Shown: positions 41,975 through 51,699, numbered from the stretch's first letter. The stretch: 64,000 nucleotides of DNA from Syngnathus acus (GCF_901709675.1 NC_051105.1:14456604-14520603); one strand, 5' to 3'. The notes: generated by a model not told the origin, from the letters alone. Program-made: numbers and translations.

Positions 41975-42580
41975 CATACACACACGCAACTATGACGACA
42001 ATGACGACAACTACAGCACACATGCTCGCGTAGCAAAAAAGAAAAAACGGCAGGTTTACAAGGTGTTGAACACACCCTTTATCTTATTATTATTATTATT
42101 TAGACAAACCAAAACATGTTTGTTGTGTCAGAAAAGGTATATGAAATAACAACAATCTTGCTCACCCACCTGGCGCTTTCCTTTGGAGTATTTGTCAATG
42201 GAAACCGAATGGGCTGCCATCATGCTCAACGCAGATGCTGCAAGCACTCAGGCATTATAGATTGTGAGAAAAGGTAGTCAGCCTAAACAAAACACAATTT
42301 TTATTAAATTTACATAAACCTTACAATGACCGTGTTAATGTGGAGAAAAAAAATTGATATTACTGTATCGTTTGCATTTAAATATTTTCATTCTTTGTAA
42401 ACCAAATGACTGAACATTGATTGCTTTTTTTACTATGATCACAATGTTATACTCATCCTTGAGAACAATTTGTAAATATGTGTAGACCAAACATATAAAT
42501 TAAGACACTTCTCTGGCTCCTGATTGAGCAGGCATCAGGGTTTTTCCTGCATTCAAAATCGCCAGGCTGCGGACAGCCAG
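41975..42580. other. No recognisable gene
   Basis: AT-rich, with a short CA run and a (TTA)n stretch near 42083. Nothing else supported. Confidence 0.5.
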
Positions 42581-42581
42581 C

Positions 42582-43133
42582 CTGTCACGAACGAGTCAGG
42601 ACAACCATGTGCAACACGGACTGTTTATTAAGGGAATGCGAAAAGAGGAAAAGGAGAAAAGGGAGGCCAGAACACCAGCAGAGCGGGTGCACAAGACGAT
42701 TGACGAGCCGATCAGCGAGCTTGCGTCATGCATCGTGGTGGCATCTCGTTGCACAGCGGATCAGACAAATGGGAATCAGGTGCAAGGCATGCATGTGTCA
42801 AGGCAGACAACCAGCCAGGCGTACCACTAAACAGCAGATCAGGTAAACGGGAATTAGGTGGCCAGGGTCCGGGACAGCGGCAATGAGCCCTGATAGCGTG
42901 CCTCTGAGCAATGTGCTTCACTGAGGACAAGCGCTAACTGCCGCGCACATAGTTAAAAAGCACTGTCGTCTAATAGTTGGGACAGCGGCCATGAGCGCTG
43001 ATAGCGCGGGGTGTGCCTCTGAACAATGTGCGCCACTGCGGACGTGACTGAGTTCAAGCACAGGAGGCAGCATCCGGCCACGCGCGAGGGAAGAAGCACC
43101 AACCAGTCCGGAAGGAGTCTGGACATGTGACAA
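42582..43133 (-). repeat. Solo LTR-like element with internal duplication
   Basis: Read on the minus strand it runs from TGTCACATGTCC to TTCGTGACA, with AATAAACAGTCCGTGTTGC about 45 bases before the end, as in an LTR. A unit of about 105 bp (GGGACAGCGGCAATGAGC and GGGACAGCGGCCATGAGC) is present twice. Related pieces are at 44859-45202 and 62080-62290. No target duplication identified. Confidence 0.5.
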
Positions 43134-43139
43134 TATCAC

Positions 43140-43755
43140 ACGTTTGTTCTTTTATCTACTGTTAAGGTACAATACATGCACAGAACAGTGTGGGAATGGT
43201 TATTAAGGGAATGAGAAAGGTTTGTGTAGCGTACAAGTATTGGGGAGGGTTTACATTTTTTTTTATATTGTGTACTGGACCACAATGCAATTCATGCGCA
43301 ACCATGACTCACTTTGCTTTCGCTATGCACGATGTCCCCCGGGTTAGTGTTGTGTGGCAATTCTGAAGATGGACACTTGGCATTGCTTGACAAGGTAAAT
43401 CACACTACAAATTGACTTGCAAGAAGGTCAAAATAATACATATACTGTTTCTACTTCGCAGATTTTCATTTATTGCGGGTCATTCTGTAACGCATCTCTT
43501 GCAAGAAATGAGGAATCACTGCAGTCACAAGTAATTGGGTAATTGTGTTAGGTGTGTGAGAAGAAAGACGGAAGCATAAGGTGCTGCTGTCGAGCTTACT
43601 CATATTTGCTCCTGAATTCCTGTTTGGAAGGCAAAAAGTTTTTCACCAAAATGGTGTTTGTCTGCAATGGATGCTTTAGAAATTAAAAGCGGTTGAACCC
43701 TGGTCGACTCGTCAAGTTTCTAAACTGGGAGAAAATCTTAAGGGGCAGCTACAAT
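43140..43755. other. No gene; a PG-G-like scrap
   Basis: At 43450-43495 CTACTTCGCAGATTTTCA and TTATTGCGGGTCATTC resemble the start of PG-G. The rest is unassigned. Confidence 0.4.
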
Positions 43756-43922
43756 AAGGGTGTCCGTATATGCACTTGGAACCAGATGCTCGAGGCTGCA
43801 GTTCATATTTGTGTCATCGGATTTCCATCCGCATGTTTAGGACACTCGGGTGAAGACGGGCGGAGCTGTCAACTGATCACCACCTGTTGGTGTGTTGCTC
43901 CGATGGTGAGGGTTGGTTAGAT

Positions 43923-44787
43923 CAGTGATCCCCAACCTTTTTTGCGCCACGGACCGGTTACGTGTCAGAAATATTTTCGCGGACTGGCCTTTATATAAAT
44001 AAATAATACATTTATATAACTAAATAATACATTTATATAAATAAATAATACATGTATAATAAATACATGAATACGATGAAATAAAATGATACGACTGGCA
44101 TAAAAACAAGTATAAACGACATTAAAATAAAACTCACCATTACATTGAATTAGTGGGAGCACTGAGCTTGTTTCTCAGAAACGAGCCGGTCCCATCTAGG
44201 CGTAATCGGAGACAATGACACCCGAAGTGGTTAAGGTTTGTCTTTTAATGCAGGATGCTTGGTCTCCATGTGCCGAAGCAGTTTTGAGGGCTTCATTGCC
44301 TCGTTAGCTAGCCTGTCGCCACATATTATGCAGCGTGGGCTTGGCGCGTCATAGTCTTTTAAATGCAGCTTTCCTTTTCTTAGAAGTCGTAGCCTCTTCT
44401 TCTTCCGTCTCCTCATTGGGCTTTTTTCCCTTTCCGAAGAAGCTTTCCAAACATCTCTGTTTCTTGCTCATTTTTGCTTGCTTCGCGGGCTCAACTGAGG
44501 TGACATGTCACGTGACCGAGACGAGCGTCTTGACCTGAACCGACGGATGTAATTGGGAGAGAATCGCCAATTTTTTTATATTTTTCAAAATAAATACTTA
44601 CTCATTTTTGCTAGCTTTGCGGGCTCGACTGGGGAAACATGTCACGTGACCGGGACGAGCGTCTTGACCTGAATTAATTGATCGTCGATTAAAACAATTT
44701 TTTTTTTTTTCTGTGTGGCTTGGCGGCCCGGTATCAAGTGACCCACGGACCGGTACCGGTCCGCGGCCCGGTGGTTGGGGACCACTG
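43923..44787 (-). mobile_element. hAT (Charlie-like) element with 8-bp TSD
   Basis: 865 bp, ends CAGTGATCCCCAACC and GGTTGGGGACCACTG, perfect 8-bp target duplication GGTTAGAT at 43915-43922 and 44788-44795. A tandem ATAAATAATACATTTATATA block lies near the left end, and GGACGAGCGTCTTGACCTGA occurs as a repeated unit near the right (44522, 44657). One zinc-finger frame, no catalytic domain. Confidence 0.9.
44231..44416 (-). pseudogene. BED-type zinc finger of a hAT transposase, truncated
   Basis: 61 codons with an Arg/Lys-rich start, then CIICGDRLANEAMKPSKLLR and HMETKH, the finger pattern (C-x2-C, H-x4-H) of ZBED5/SCAND3-like hAT proteins. It ends shortly after the finger (PALKDKP). The dimerisation and catalytic parts are lost. 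Confidence 0.75.
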
Positions 44788-44858
44788 GGTTAGATGTCGG
44801 CCCGACCTGGCGTTGCTAATGTGGAATTGTGCGCGCTAATTGGCACTGATCACCTGTC

Positions 44859-45202
44859 CTGTGTTACCCGCTGATTAGGGCGTGTAAATAGACGCCGTGC
44901 GCCGGTCAGTCCTCGCCGTTTCGTCTGCTGCTTTGACACACGCACACCTGCCACCTGATTCCCGTTTGCCTTAGCCGCTGTGTAGCGAGAGGCCTGGACT
45001 CTGTTTGGCCCGACCTTCTGCCTGTCCTCAACCACGAGCTTGCTTTGCACCTGCCTGCCACCACGATGCAAGCTCGCTGACCGGCTCATCAGTCGCTTCG
45101 TGCACATACTCTGCTGGTGTTCGAGCCTCCCATTTCCTCTTTTCCCATTCCCTAAATAAAGGGTCCGTGTTACACATGGTTGCCCTGCCTTGTTTGTCAC
45201 AG
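44859..45202 (+). repeat. LTR-like element, related to 42582-43133
   Basis: It ends AAATAAAGGGTCCGTGTTACACA...TTGTTTGTCACA, matching on the opposite strand the end of the solo LTR. The left limit (TGTGTTACCCGC) is a guess. Confidence 0.45.
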
Positions 45203-45257
45203 GCTGGCTACCATGCTTCCCACACTTGTCCGCAAAGACGCACATTCTCCCGTCACT

Positions 45258-45318
45258 TATAAACCCACAAAGTAGCAAATCCGCAATAGGTGAAGTGCGA
45301 AATGGCGAGGGATCACTT
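45258..45318 (-). mobile_element. PG-G Tigger-like end
   Basis: AAATCCGCAATAGGTGAAGTGCGAAATGGCGAGGGATCAC is an inverted Tigger-type terminus of about 50 bp. The opposite orientation occurs at 61794. Confidence 0.5.
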
Positions 45319-45418
45319 TACTTGCTGCCACAAGATGCAACCCTCAAATAGAACAGTTGGAGGCACAATAACCCAAACTAATGGGAGTATTTAGAAATGA
45401 ACACAGGTTGCAATACAT

Positions 45419-45781
45419 CCATCCATCCATTTTCTGAACCGCTTAGTCCCCACGGGGGTCGCGGGAGTGCTGGAGCCGATCCCAGCCGTCAACGGGCAGT
45501 AGGCGGGGGACACCCTGAACCGGTTGCCAGCCGATCGCAGGGCACACAGAGACAAACAACCATTTGCACTCGCACTCACACCTAGGGACAATTTGGAGTC
45601 TTCAATCGGCCTACCAAGCATGTTTTTGGGATGTGGGAGGAAACCGGAGTGCCCGGAGAAAACCCACGCGGGCCCGGGGAGAACATGCAAACTCCACACA
45701 GGGAGGGCCGGAGGTGGAATCGAACCCGCACCCTCCTAACTGTGAGGCGGACGTGCTACCCAGTGCCCCACCGAGCCGCCC
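45419..45781 (-). mobile_element. SINE1, young full-length copy with 13-bp TSD
   Basis: 363 bp. On the minus strand: head GGGCGGCTCGGTGGGGCACT, box B GGTTCGATTCC, tail ATGGATGGATGG. A perfect duplication GGTTGCAATACAT flanks it (45406-45418 and 45782-45794). It differs at about five positions from the copy at 55553-55915. Confidence 0.9.
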
Positions 45782-45899
45782 GGTTGCAATACATATAAAA
45801 AGATAAACATGAACTTATGCTTATGTTACACTGCCACCAAAATTACAATGAATTAAGTGTTCATACTGAGAAATATCAACTTAATCATAAAAGTTTCCT

Positions 45900-46640
45900 C
45901 ATAAATTGTTGTTTAATATTGTCTTGGAGAGGTCTCGCAGAAGCGGGCCTTCAATGAGGTGCCATCCAGTCTTCCTGTCACTTTTTCTACCAAAGAGCTT
46001 ATTACACTCGACCGTTTGTATTTGGCATTCCCACATGGCTCCCATGTGGTTTGCTTCAGGAACGTTCATCAGGAAGTTACAGCGTACTTGATTTTGGTAG
46101 TTTGCATGGTTTTTTTTGTTCAAACCACCGCTGTTCTTCCTGAAAGGCTTCTTCCAGTGCTATTTTGACAAGTGTCCTAGCAGCCTTTTTTCTACTCTTC
46201 TTCTACTCTTATGGGCTGGTTTCTGTTAGCTAGCTTTTGAATCCGAACAATGATGTTGAGAGCCCCATTCCAGTCTGAAAATCCCGACAATCTCTCAAGG
46301 AAGCTCTTGCTTATGAATCTGTCAGTCTTGAGGAAATGAAACGAAACAAACCAAAACAAAATGTGTACATTTTGAAAATAAAGAAAATAAAATCTTATTT
46401 GTTTCTTTAATTTATTTGCATTTTATTAAACCTACAAATGTGTCAGCTCATTTTGCCAGACCCTGTTGCAGCAGAGACTGTAGCTGCGATGAGTTCGAGA
46501 CGTGGGATGGTGACAACTGTAATGGGTGCCTCTGGAGCCGTTCCCATTGAGCATGCACCTGTTTATCAGCAACAACGCTGATGTACGAGCACTTTCCATA
46601 ACCACTGTAACTTGCGACTGAAAAATTATGCAAATCTATT
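45900..46640 (-). pseudogene. BEL/Pao-type LTR retrotransposon pol remnants
   Basis: Two minus-strand pieces resemble BEL/Pao polyproteins. The frame from 46633 reads HNFSVASYSGYGKCSYIS, like the RT/RNase H junction (HHFSDAS...YGQCSYLR). The frame from 46123 reads CNFLMNVPEANHMGAMWECQ, like the integrase segment (NPPxASHMGGxWER). The order fits pol with the middle lost. No LTR found. Judged from remembered motifs only. Confidence 0.5.
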
Positions 46641-47590
46641 TTATAAATGTTGCCAATGTCTGCCTTAACACTGTGAGAGGGTGGACTTTATTTCCATCCT
46701 TTTGAGGACGCTCCTCGTGAAAGGAGTGGAATGGCTGCATTTACAGATGTTACATGTGGCTCTTTTTCTGCAGTCTTTGGCAACATATCCAACCCTAAGG
46801 GAGCCATAGCAGATTTTGTTTTCTAGGGTGAAATTAGTTGTGTGAGACCCGACAAGGCAAGGCTCAAAAGATAGGCGTCCGGACTGCTCCTAAATGGTCG
46901 TATTTTGCCCCTCAAATATGGGATAGTGCGACCGGAAAACTGTTCGATATGTTTCTTTTTTTTTTTTTGCTGATGTTTTGTTGAATTTTAGGTTTGGGAA
47001 AATGTTTAATTTTGGAATTGGAATTTTGGCGACAAAAAGGTATCCCTGAATTTCATTAAGTTTCAGGTTGGAACAAATTGAACCCGTCAAAAAATGTCAA
47101 AATTAGAACGTAATTTAGAATTATTGTGGATAATGGCGAAAATGTTTAATTTTTGTTAAGTGGGGATTTTCAGAATCAATGCATGAGCTGAACCAATTAA
47201 AGTTAGAACGGTTTGAATCTGTCAAAAAAAAAATTAGAGGGAAAAAAAAGAAAATAAATAATGTTTTTTTAATTTGTTGTGGGTATTGATTGCAATGTAA
47301 CAGTTTTGGGGATGTTGAAAATCCTTCCCAAGGTGAATTGAATGAATTGCTCCCAGCACAAACATAACAAATATGGCGGCAACAACTTCTAGCAAACAAC
47401 TTTTGTCCATAAAGGGAACTGTTAATTCAATCGTGTGGAGGTGGCACTGCTTTGTGAATGGGAAAAGTACAATCAGCTTGTGAGCCAGGACTACACGAGA
47501 AGTACGCCTTCACATAAAGTACAAATAAGGTACCAGAGTTTCACAATTTTTTAAATTTTGAACACATATCACTAATGTTAGTCCTGTCCT
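46641..47590. other. No recognisable gene
   Basis: AT-rich, with several AAATGTTTAATTTT-like repeats (46985-47150). Only chance frames. Confidence 0.5.
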
Positions 47591-47594
47591 TTAT

Positions 47595-47862
47595 TAGTGT
47601 GAAGGCGAAGGCCTTCACACTATTGTTATTCCTGTCCTTTATTGTGTGAAGGCGAAGATCTTCACACTATTGTTATTCCTGTCCTTTATTAGCGTGAAGG
47701 CGAAGGCCTTCACACTATTGTTATTCCTGTTCTTCATTAGTGTGAAGCTGAAGACCTTCACACTATTGTTAATACAATTTTATTATTAGTGTGAAGGCAC
47801 TTATTGTCTTATTTTGTGTGTTTTCTGTGTCCTATTAGTGTGAAGGTGAAGACATTCACACT
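47595..47862. repeat. Tandem array of six ~48-bp hairpin units
   Basis: Units start at about 47596, 47642, 47691, 47739, 47788 and 47837. Unit 1 is a perfect 12-bp stem with GAAG loop (47595-47622). Units 2, 3, 4 and 6 are the same hairpin with small changes. Unit 5 keeps only one arm. Units are joined by ATTGTTATTCCTGTCCTTTA. Confidence 0.9.
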
Positions 47863-47875
47863 ATTGTTATTCAAG

Positions 47876-48005
47876 TCAAGTCAAGTTTATTTGTATAGCC
47901 CTAAATCATAAGCAGTCTCAAAGGGCTTCACATAGACAAACAAATTGACAATTATTCTCAAAGCGTCCCCTGATCTTAAGCTCCCAAAAGGGCAAGGACA
48001 ATTTC
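47876..48005 (-). mobile_element. LINE 3' tail fragment
   Basis: It starts with AGTCAAGTCAAGTTTATTTG (a TTGACTT-type tail on the minus strand) and includes CCCTGATCTTAAGCTCCCAA, the inverse of the LINE-C 3' UTR. It lies head to head with the LINE-C piece that follows. Confidence 0.65.
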
Positions 48006-48010
48006 AAAAA

Positions 48011-48473
48011 AGCTTTAGGACTCTCAGACCACTGTCTAGTTCATCTGATCCCGGCTTACAGGCAGAAATTAAAACCTTCTAAGCCTGTGGTGAGGACTGT
48101 GAGGAAGTGGACAGTGGAGTCAAGGCAGGACCGTCCATGCCTGCTTTGACTGCACCGATTGGGGAGTTTTTGAAGCTGCAACTTCAGACCTGCATGAACT
48201 CACTGACACTGTCACATCATACATCAGTTTTTGTGAGGATCTGTGTCTGCAGACTAAGACCTTCTGCACGTACAACAACGACAAACCTTGGTTTACACTG
48301 AACCTCAGGAGGCTGCGCAAAGTCAAGGAGGAGGCCTACAGGAGCGGCGACCGGGACCTGTTCAAGCAGACCAGAAACACACTGAACCGAAAAGTCAAGA
48401 AAGCCAGGAGGTGTTACGGGGAGAGCCCGAAGACACCTCTTTGCCAATCCTGATCCCTCAACAGTTTACGGAC
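48011..48473 (+). mobile_element. LINE-C fragment, endonuclease end and linker
   Basis: The + frame reads the end of the endonuclease and the linker with stops ([32 protein letters not shown]), then DRDLFKQTRNTLNRKVKKAR, which overlaps the start of LINE-C at 30958. It stops at CCCTCAACAGT, where PG-D begins. Confidence 0.75.
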
Positions 48474-48594
48474 TTAAGAGTCAAAATTTGGGTGCGTATT
48501 ATACATGGGTACAGGCTTTTTTCCAGCATCGACATGCCATTTTTAGGGTGCGTATTATGCACGGGGGCGCATTATGCATGGAAAAACATGGTAC
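48474..48594 (+). mobile_element. PG-D right end without SINE2
   Basis: TTTACGGACTTAAG runs directly into AGTCAAAATTTGGGTGCG and the terminal part, ending GCATGGAAAAACATGG plus TA. It is the only PG-D copy here lacking the SINE2 at that junction. Confidence 0.75.
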
Positions 48595-50300
48595 ACCCTT
48601 CCAGTTTGAAATTTACATCATTCAGCACACTCAAATCACATTGGGGACATTCCCAAACTTGCCAAATTCAAAAATTTCAAGTTTTCACGTTTAAAATTTG
48701 CACAGAATTTCGCAAAATTTTTCAACTCGTTCCAACTTTCAACTGTTCATCTTTTGCCTACCTATTCCACACCTTCCCACTTACCAAAAATTCAAAATTT
48801 TCAATTTTGAAATTCACACCAAATTCTCCAAAATTTCATTTTTTCAACTCTAATTTCTACATTTCTCAACACTTTCAACTGTTCATCTTTTGCCTATCTA
48901 TTTCACAACTTCCCACTTACCAAAAATGTACACATTTACAATTTTGAAATTCACCCAAAATTTCATTTTACACTTCTCATTTCTACATTTCTCATGTAAT
49001 TCAAGTCATTCCAACATCATACTGCAGCATTCCCCCAGAAATTATTCAGTTTCTTCGCCTTCAAACGCAATTTCTCCAGAAATTGCATTTTCTAGATATT
49101 TTTATTCTTTGCAATTTCATGCATTCAGTCGGAAGTTGTAAGACGTTTTCTTTCACATGTTTATTGAAGAATTGAACAGTTATGGCGTTGACGTCGCCTG
49201 TGAGCAATCTGCAGACAGGAAAAACAAAATTACTGGACTGACTTTGCTCTAACTTCCACATCGGGAGCCAGTTACTACTTATTCCGCTCACTTTTTTTAC
49301 GCTTAACTAGTTCCGCACACTTCAACTGATTCACTCCGTTCCACTTTTCACTTATTCCAAATATTAATGACACCGTTGCTTACATTTATTTCATTCCAAA
49401 AATTTTCCGTTTTCACAAAATTCACAAATTTCTCACAAATGTTTCCCCATTCATTCTTAACGGCACATTCAACATTTTACAATTACGTCGTTCCAGTTTG
49501 AAATTCACATCATTCAACACATTCAAACCGCATTGGGGACATTCCCATACTTGCCAAATTAAAAAAATTCACGTTTTCACGTTTAAAATTTGCGCAAAAT
49601 TTCACAAAATTCCCTTTTTCACTTCTCATTTCTACATTTTTCAACCGATTCAACGTATTCCAACTCATTTACATCCTTCCAGTTTGAAATTCACGTTTAA
49701 AATTTGCACAAAATTTCATTTTTCACTTCTAAATTCTACATTTTTCAACCGATTCAACTCGTTCCAATTTTCAACTGTTCATCTTTTGCCTACCTATTCC
49801 ACACCTTCCCAATTACCAAAAATTCCACATTTTCAGGTTTAAAATGTGTGCCAATTTCACAAAATTTCCTTTTTCACTTATTTCTACAATTTTCAACCGA
49901 TTCAACCCATTCCAAAGCATTTACATCGTTCCAGTTTGAAATTCACATCATTCAGCACATTCAAATCACATTGGGGACATTCCCAAAATTAAAAAAATTC
50001 ACGTTTTCACGTTTAAAATTTGCACATAATTTTGCAAAATTTGACAAAAATTTCATTTTTCACATCTAATTTCTACATTTTTCAACCGATTCAACTCGTT
50101 CAAACTTTCAACTGTTCATCTTTTGCCTACCTATTCCACACCTTCAAGCCACTTAACAAAAATTCCAAATTTTCAAATTTGAAATTCACACCAAATTTTC
50201 CTAAATTTAGTTTTTTCCTTCTAATTTCTACATTTTTCAACCGATTCAACCAAGTTTATTCACTTTGTTCACCTTATGCTTACCATATTTATCCCCTTCA
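48595..50300. repeat. Degenerate AT-rich tandem repeat field
   Basis: About 1.7 kb made of imperfect repeats: TTCAACCGATTCAACTCGTT, CCAGTTTGAAATTCACATCA, CACATTGGGGACATTCCCAA, TTGCCTACCTATTCCACACC. The larger unit (~330-400 bp) recurs about four times (48600, 49495, 49690, 49930). Long frames here are products of the repeats, not genes. Confidence 0.8.
49067..49095 (+). other. Helitron-like 3' end
   Basis: A perfect 7-bp stem (GCAATTT / AAATTGC, loop CTCCAG) is followed after nine bases by CTAG. A related but weaker copy is at 50825-50858. A hairpin just before CTRR is the 3' signature of Helitrons. Confidence 0.35.
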
Positions 50301-50360
50301 TTGCTTACACAATTCAACCCTTGACCCCCACTTCCAGTGTGGTGGCCATCTTGGATTGAC

Positions 50361-50651
50361 CCTGAAGTGCCCCAAATGAACCCAGAATGAACCGGAAGTG
50401 CCCCAAATCAAACCGGAAGCGACCTCAAATAAACCGAAAGCGACCCTAAATGAAACCGGAAGTGACCTCAGGTAAACCGGAAGTGCCCCTAATCAAACCG
50501 GAAGTGACCTTTTTAAACCGGAAGTGACCCAAATAAACTGGAAGTGACCTCAGCTAAACTGGAAGTGCACTATATTAAACCGGAAGTGCCCCAAATAAAC
50601 CTGAATTGACCTTATTTCAATAAGAAGTGCCTTAAATGAAACCAGAAGTGA
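50361..50651 (+). repeat. ~21-bp minisatellite with ETS-like sites
   Basis: Thirteen to fourteen units with period 20-22 bp, unit AAACCGGAAGTGACCTCAAAT or close. ACCGGAAGTG is exact at 50391, 50455, 50476, 50497, 50517 and 50579; other units differ by one or two bases. Confidence 0.9.
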
Positions 50652-50859
50652 CCTAAATATAACATTTGCTCTAACTTTTACAAATTTTGTCCGATTCAAC
50701 CCGTTTCAACTTTTTAACTCTAAAGTGAACCTCTTGAACCTGTAGTTTTCGTTTTGTTCCAAATTTCAAAAATGTTTGGCGCAAATTTATTTAAAATTCC
50801 CATTCATAGTCTTCGCCTTCACACGCAATTTGTCCAGAAATTTAATTTAATTTTCTAGT

Positions 50860-51000
50860 TACCGTTTTTTCCCATGTATAATGCGCCCCCATGTATAATA
50901 CGCACCCTAAAAATGGCATGTCAATGCTGGAAAAAAGCCTGTACCCATGTATAATACGCACCCAAATTTTGACTATTTTTTTTTTTTTTTTTTTTAAGTC
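50860..51000 (-). mobile_element. PG-D end fragment, inverted
   Basis: CCGTTTTTTCCCATGTATAA to CGCACCCAAATTTTGACT, then a poly-T run leading into SINE2. Inverse of the 21.4-21.5 kb segment. Confidence 0.8.
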
Positions 51001-51062
51001 CCAATGATCGTCACACACGCATCTGGGTGTGGTGAAATTTGTCGTCTGCATTTGACCCATCC
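51000..51062 (-). mobile_element. SINE2 fragment, inverted
   Basis: The last 60 bp of SINE2 on the minus strand (GTCCCAATGATCGTC to TTTGACCCATCCCC), attached to PG-D. It is cut where segment X begins. Confidence 0.75.
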
Positions 51063-51187
51063 CCAGACAAATATTAACTCTTTAAATGCCAAGTGTTTTC
51101 GGAAAAGACAACCCCTAAAATCCCAGCCAATTTCAAGCATTTTCACTCATTTCTCAAGGCCTTGTGACAGAGGAAAAAAAAAAAAAA
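51063..51187 (+). repeat. Segment X, second copy
   Basis: Same 125 bp as at 24439-24566, in the same position before the SINE2 head, ending in about 15 As. Confidence 0.8.
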
Positions 51188-51505
51188 GACCAGCTCAGTG
51201 ACCTAGTGGTAGAGTGTCCGCCCTGAGACTGGAAGGTTGTGGGTTCAAACCCCGGCCGGGTCATACCAAAGACTATAAAAATGGGACCCATTGCCTCCCT
51301 GCTTGGCACTCAGCATTAAGGGTTGGAATTGGGGGGTTAGATCACCAAATGATTCCCGAGCGCGGCACCGCTGCTGCTCACTGCTCCCCTCTCCCCCAGG
51401 GGATGGATCAAAATCACATGGGGATGGGTTAAATGCAGAGGACAAATTTCACCACACCCAGATGTGTGTGTGACGATCATTGGGACTTTAACTTTTTAAC
51501 TTTAA
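51188..51505 (+). mobile_element. SINE2, full length
   Basis: Head GACCAGCTCAGTGACCTAGT, box B GGTTCAAACCC, body and tail as at 24121-24438, ending TTTAACTTTTTAACTTTAAG. The best-preserved SINE2 in the window. Confidence 0.9.
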
Positions 51506-51699
51506 GAAAGATGGCGTAAACCAGGGGTCACCAACCTTTCTTAAACCGAGAGCTATTTCCTGGGTACTGATTAAGGCAAAGGGCTACCAGTTTGACACGC
51601 ATTTCTGAAATAGCCAATTTGCTCAATTTAGCTTTCACTATGTGTTATTATTGTCATTTCCAGTTCACATGTGTGATTTTAACAAAAATAGCAAAAATA

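Larger units (their letters stand above)
43757..44812 (+). mobile_element. Rex3 endonuclease fragment, split by a hAT
   Basis: Before the hAT, GGTGTCCGTATATGCACTTG to GATGGTGAGG matches the Rex3 endonuclease (the CTWH...TDHHLV region). After the hAT, GTCGGCCCGACCTGGC continues it. About 190 bp of Rex3 in total, on the plus strand, with many substitutions. Confidence 0.75.

Noticed and set aside
44000-44080. ATAAATAATACATTTATATA repeats as a possible origin or matrix-attachment site
   Set aside because: The repeats are internal to the hAT at 43923-44787; AT-richness alone is not evidence.
45715-45781. Perfect box B and a tRNA-like head
   Set aside because: Part of SINE1, repeated at 40.6 and 55.9 kb with target duplications.
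47595-47862. Regular repeats and spacers resembling a CRISPR array
   Set aside because: Spacers are the same in every unit, repeats are hairpins that vary, there are no cas genes, and the context is vertebrate.
48288-50379. Long frames of 70-220 codons rich in Phe, Ser, Ile
   Set aside because: They arise from the AT-rich degenerate repeats and a LINE-C scrap; the same peptide phrases repeat in several frames.
51188-51260. tRNA-like sequence with box A and box B
   Set aside because: It is the head of SINE2, followed by the SINE body and tail; the same head recurs at 24.4 kb. Not a tRNA gene.
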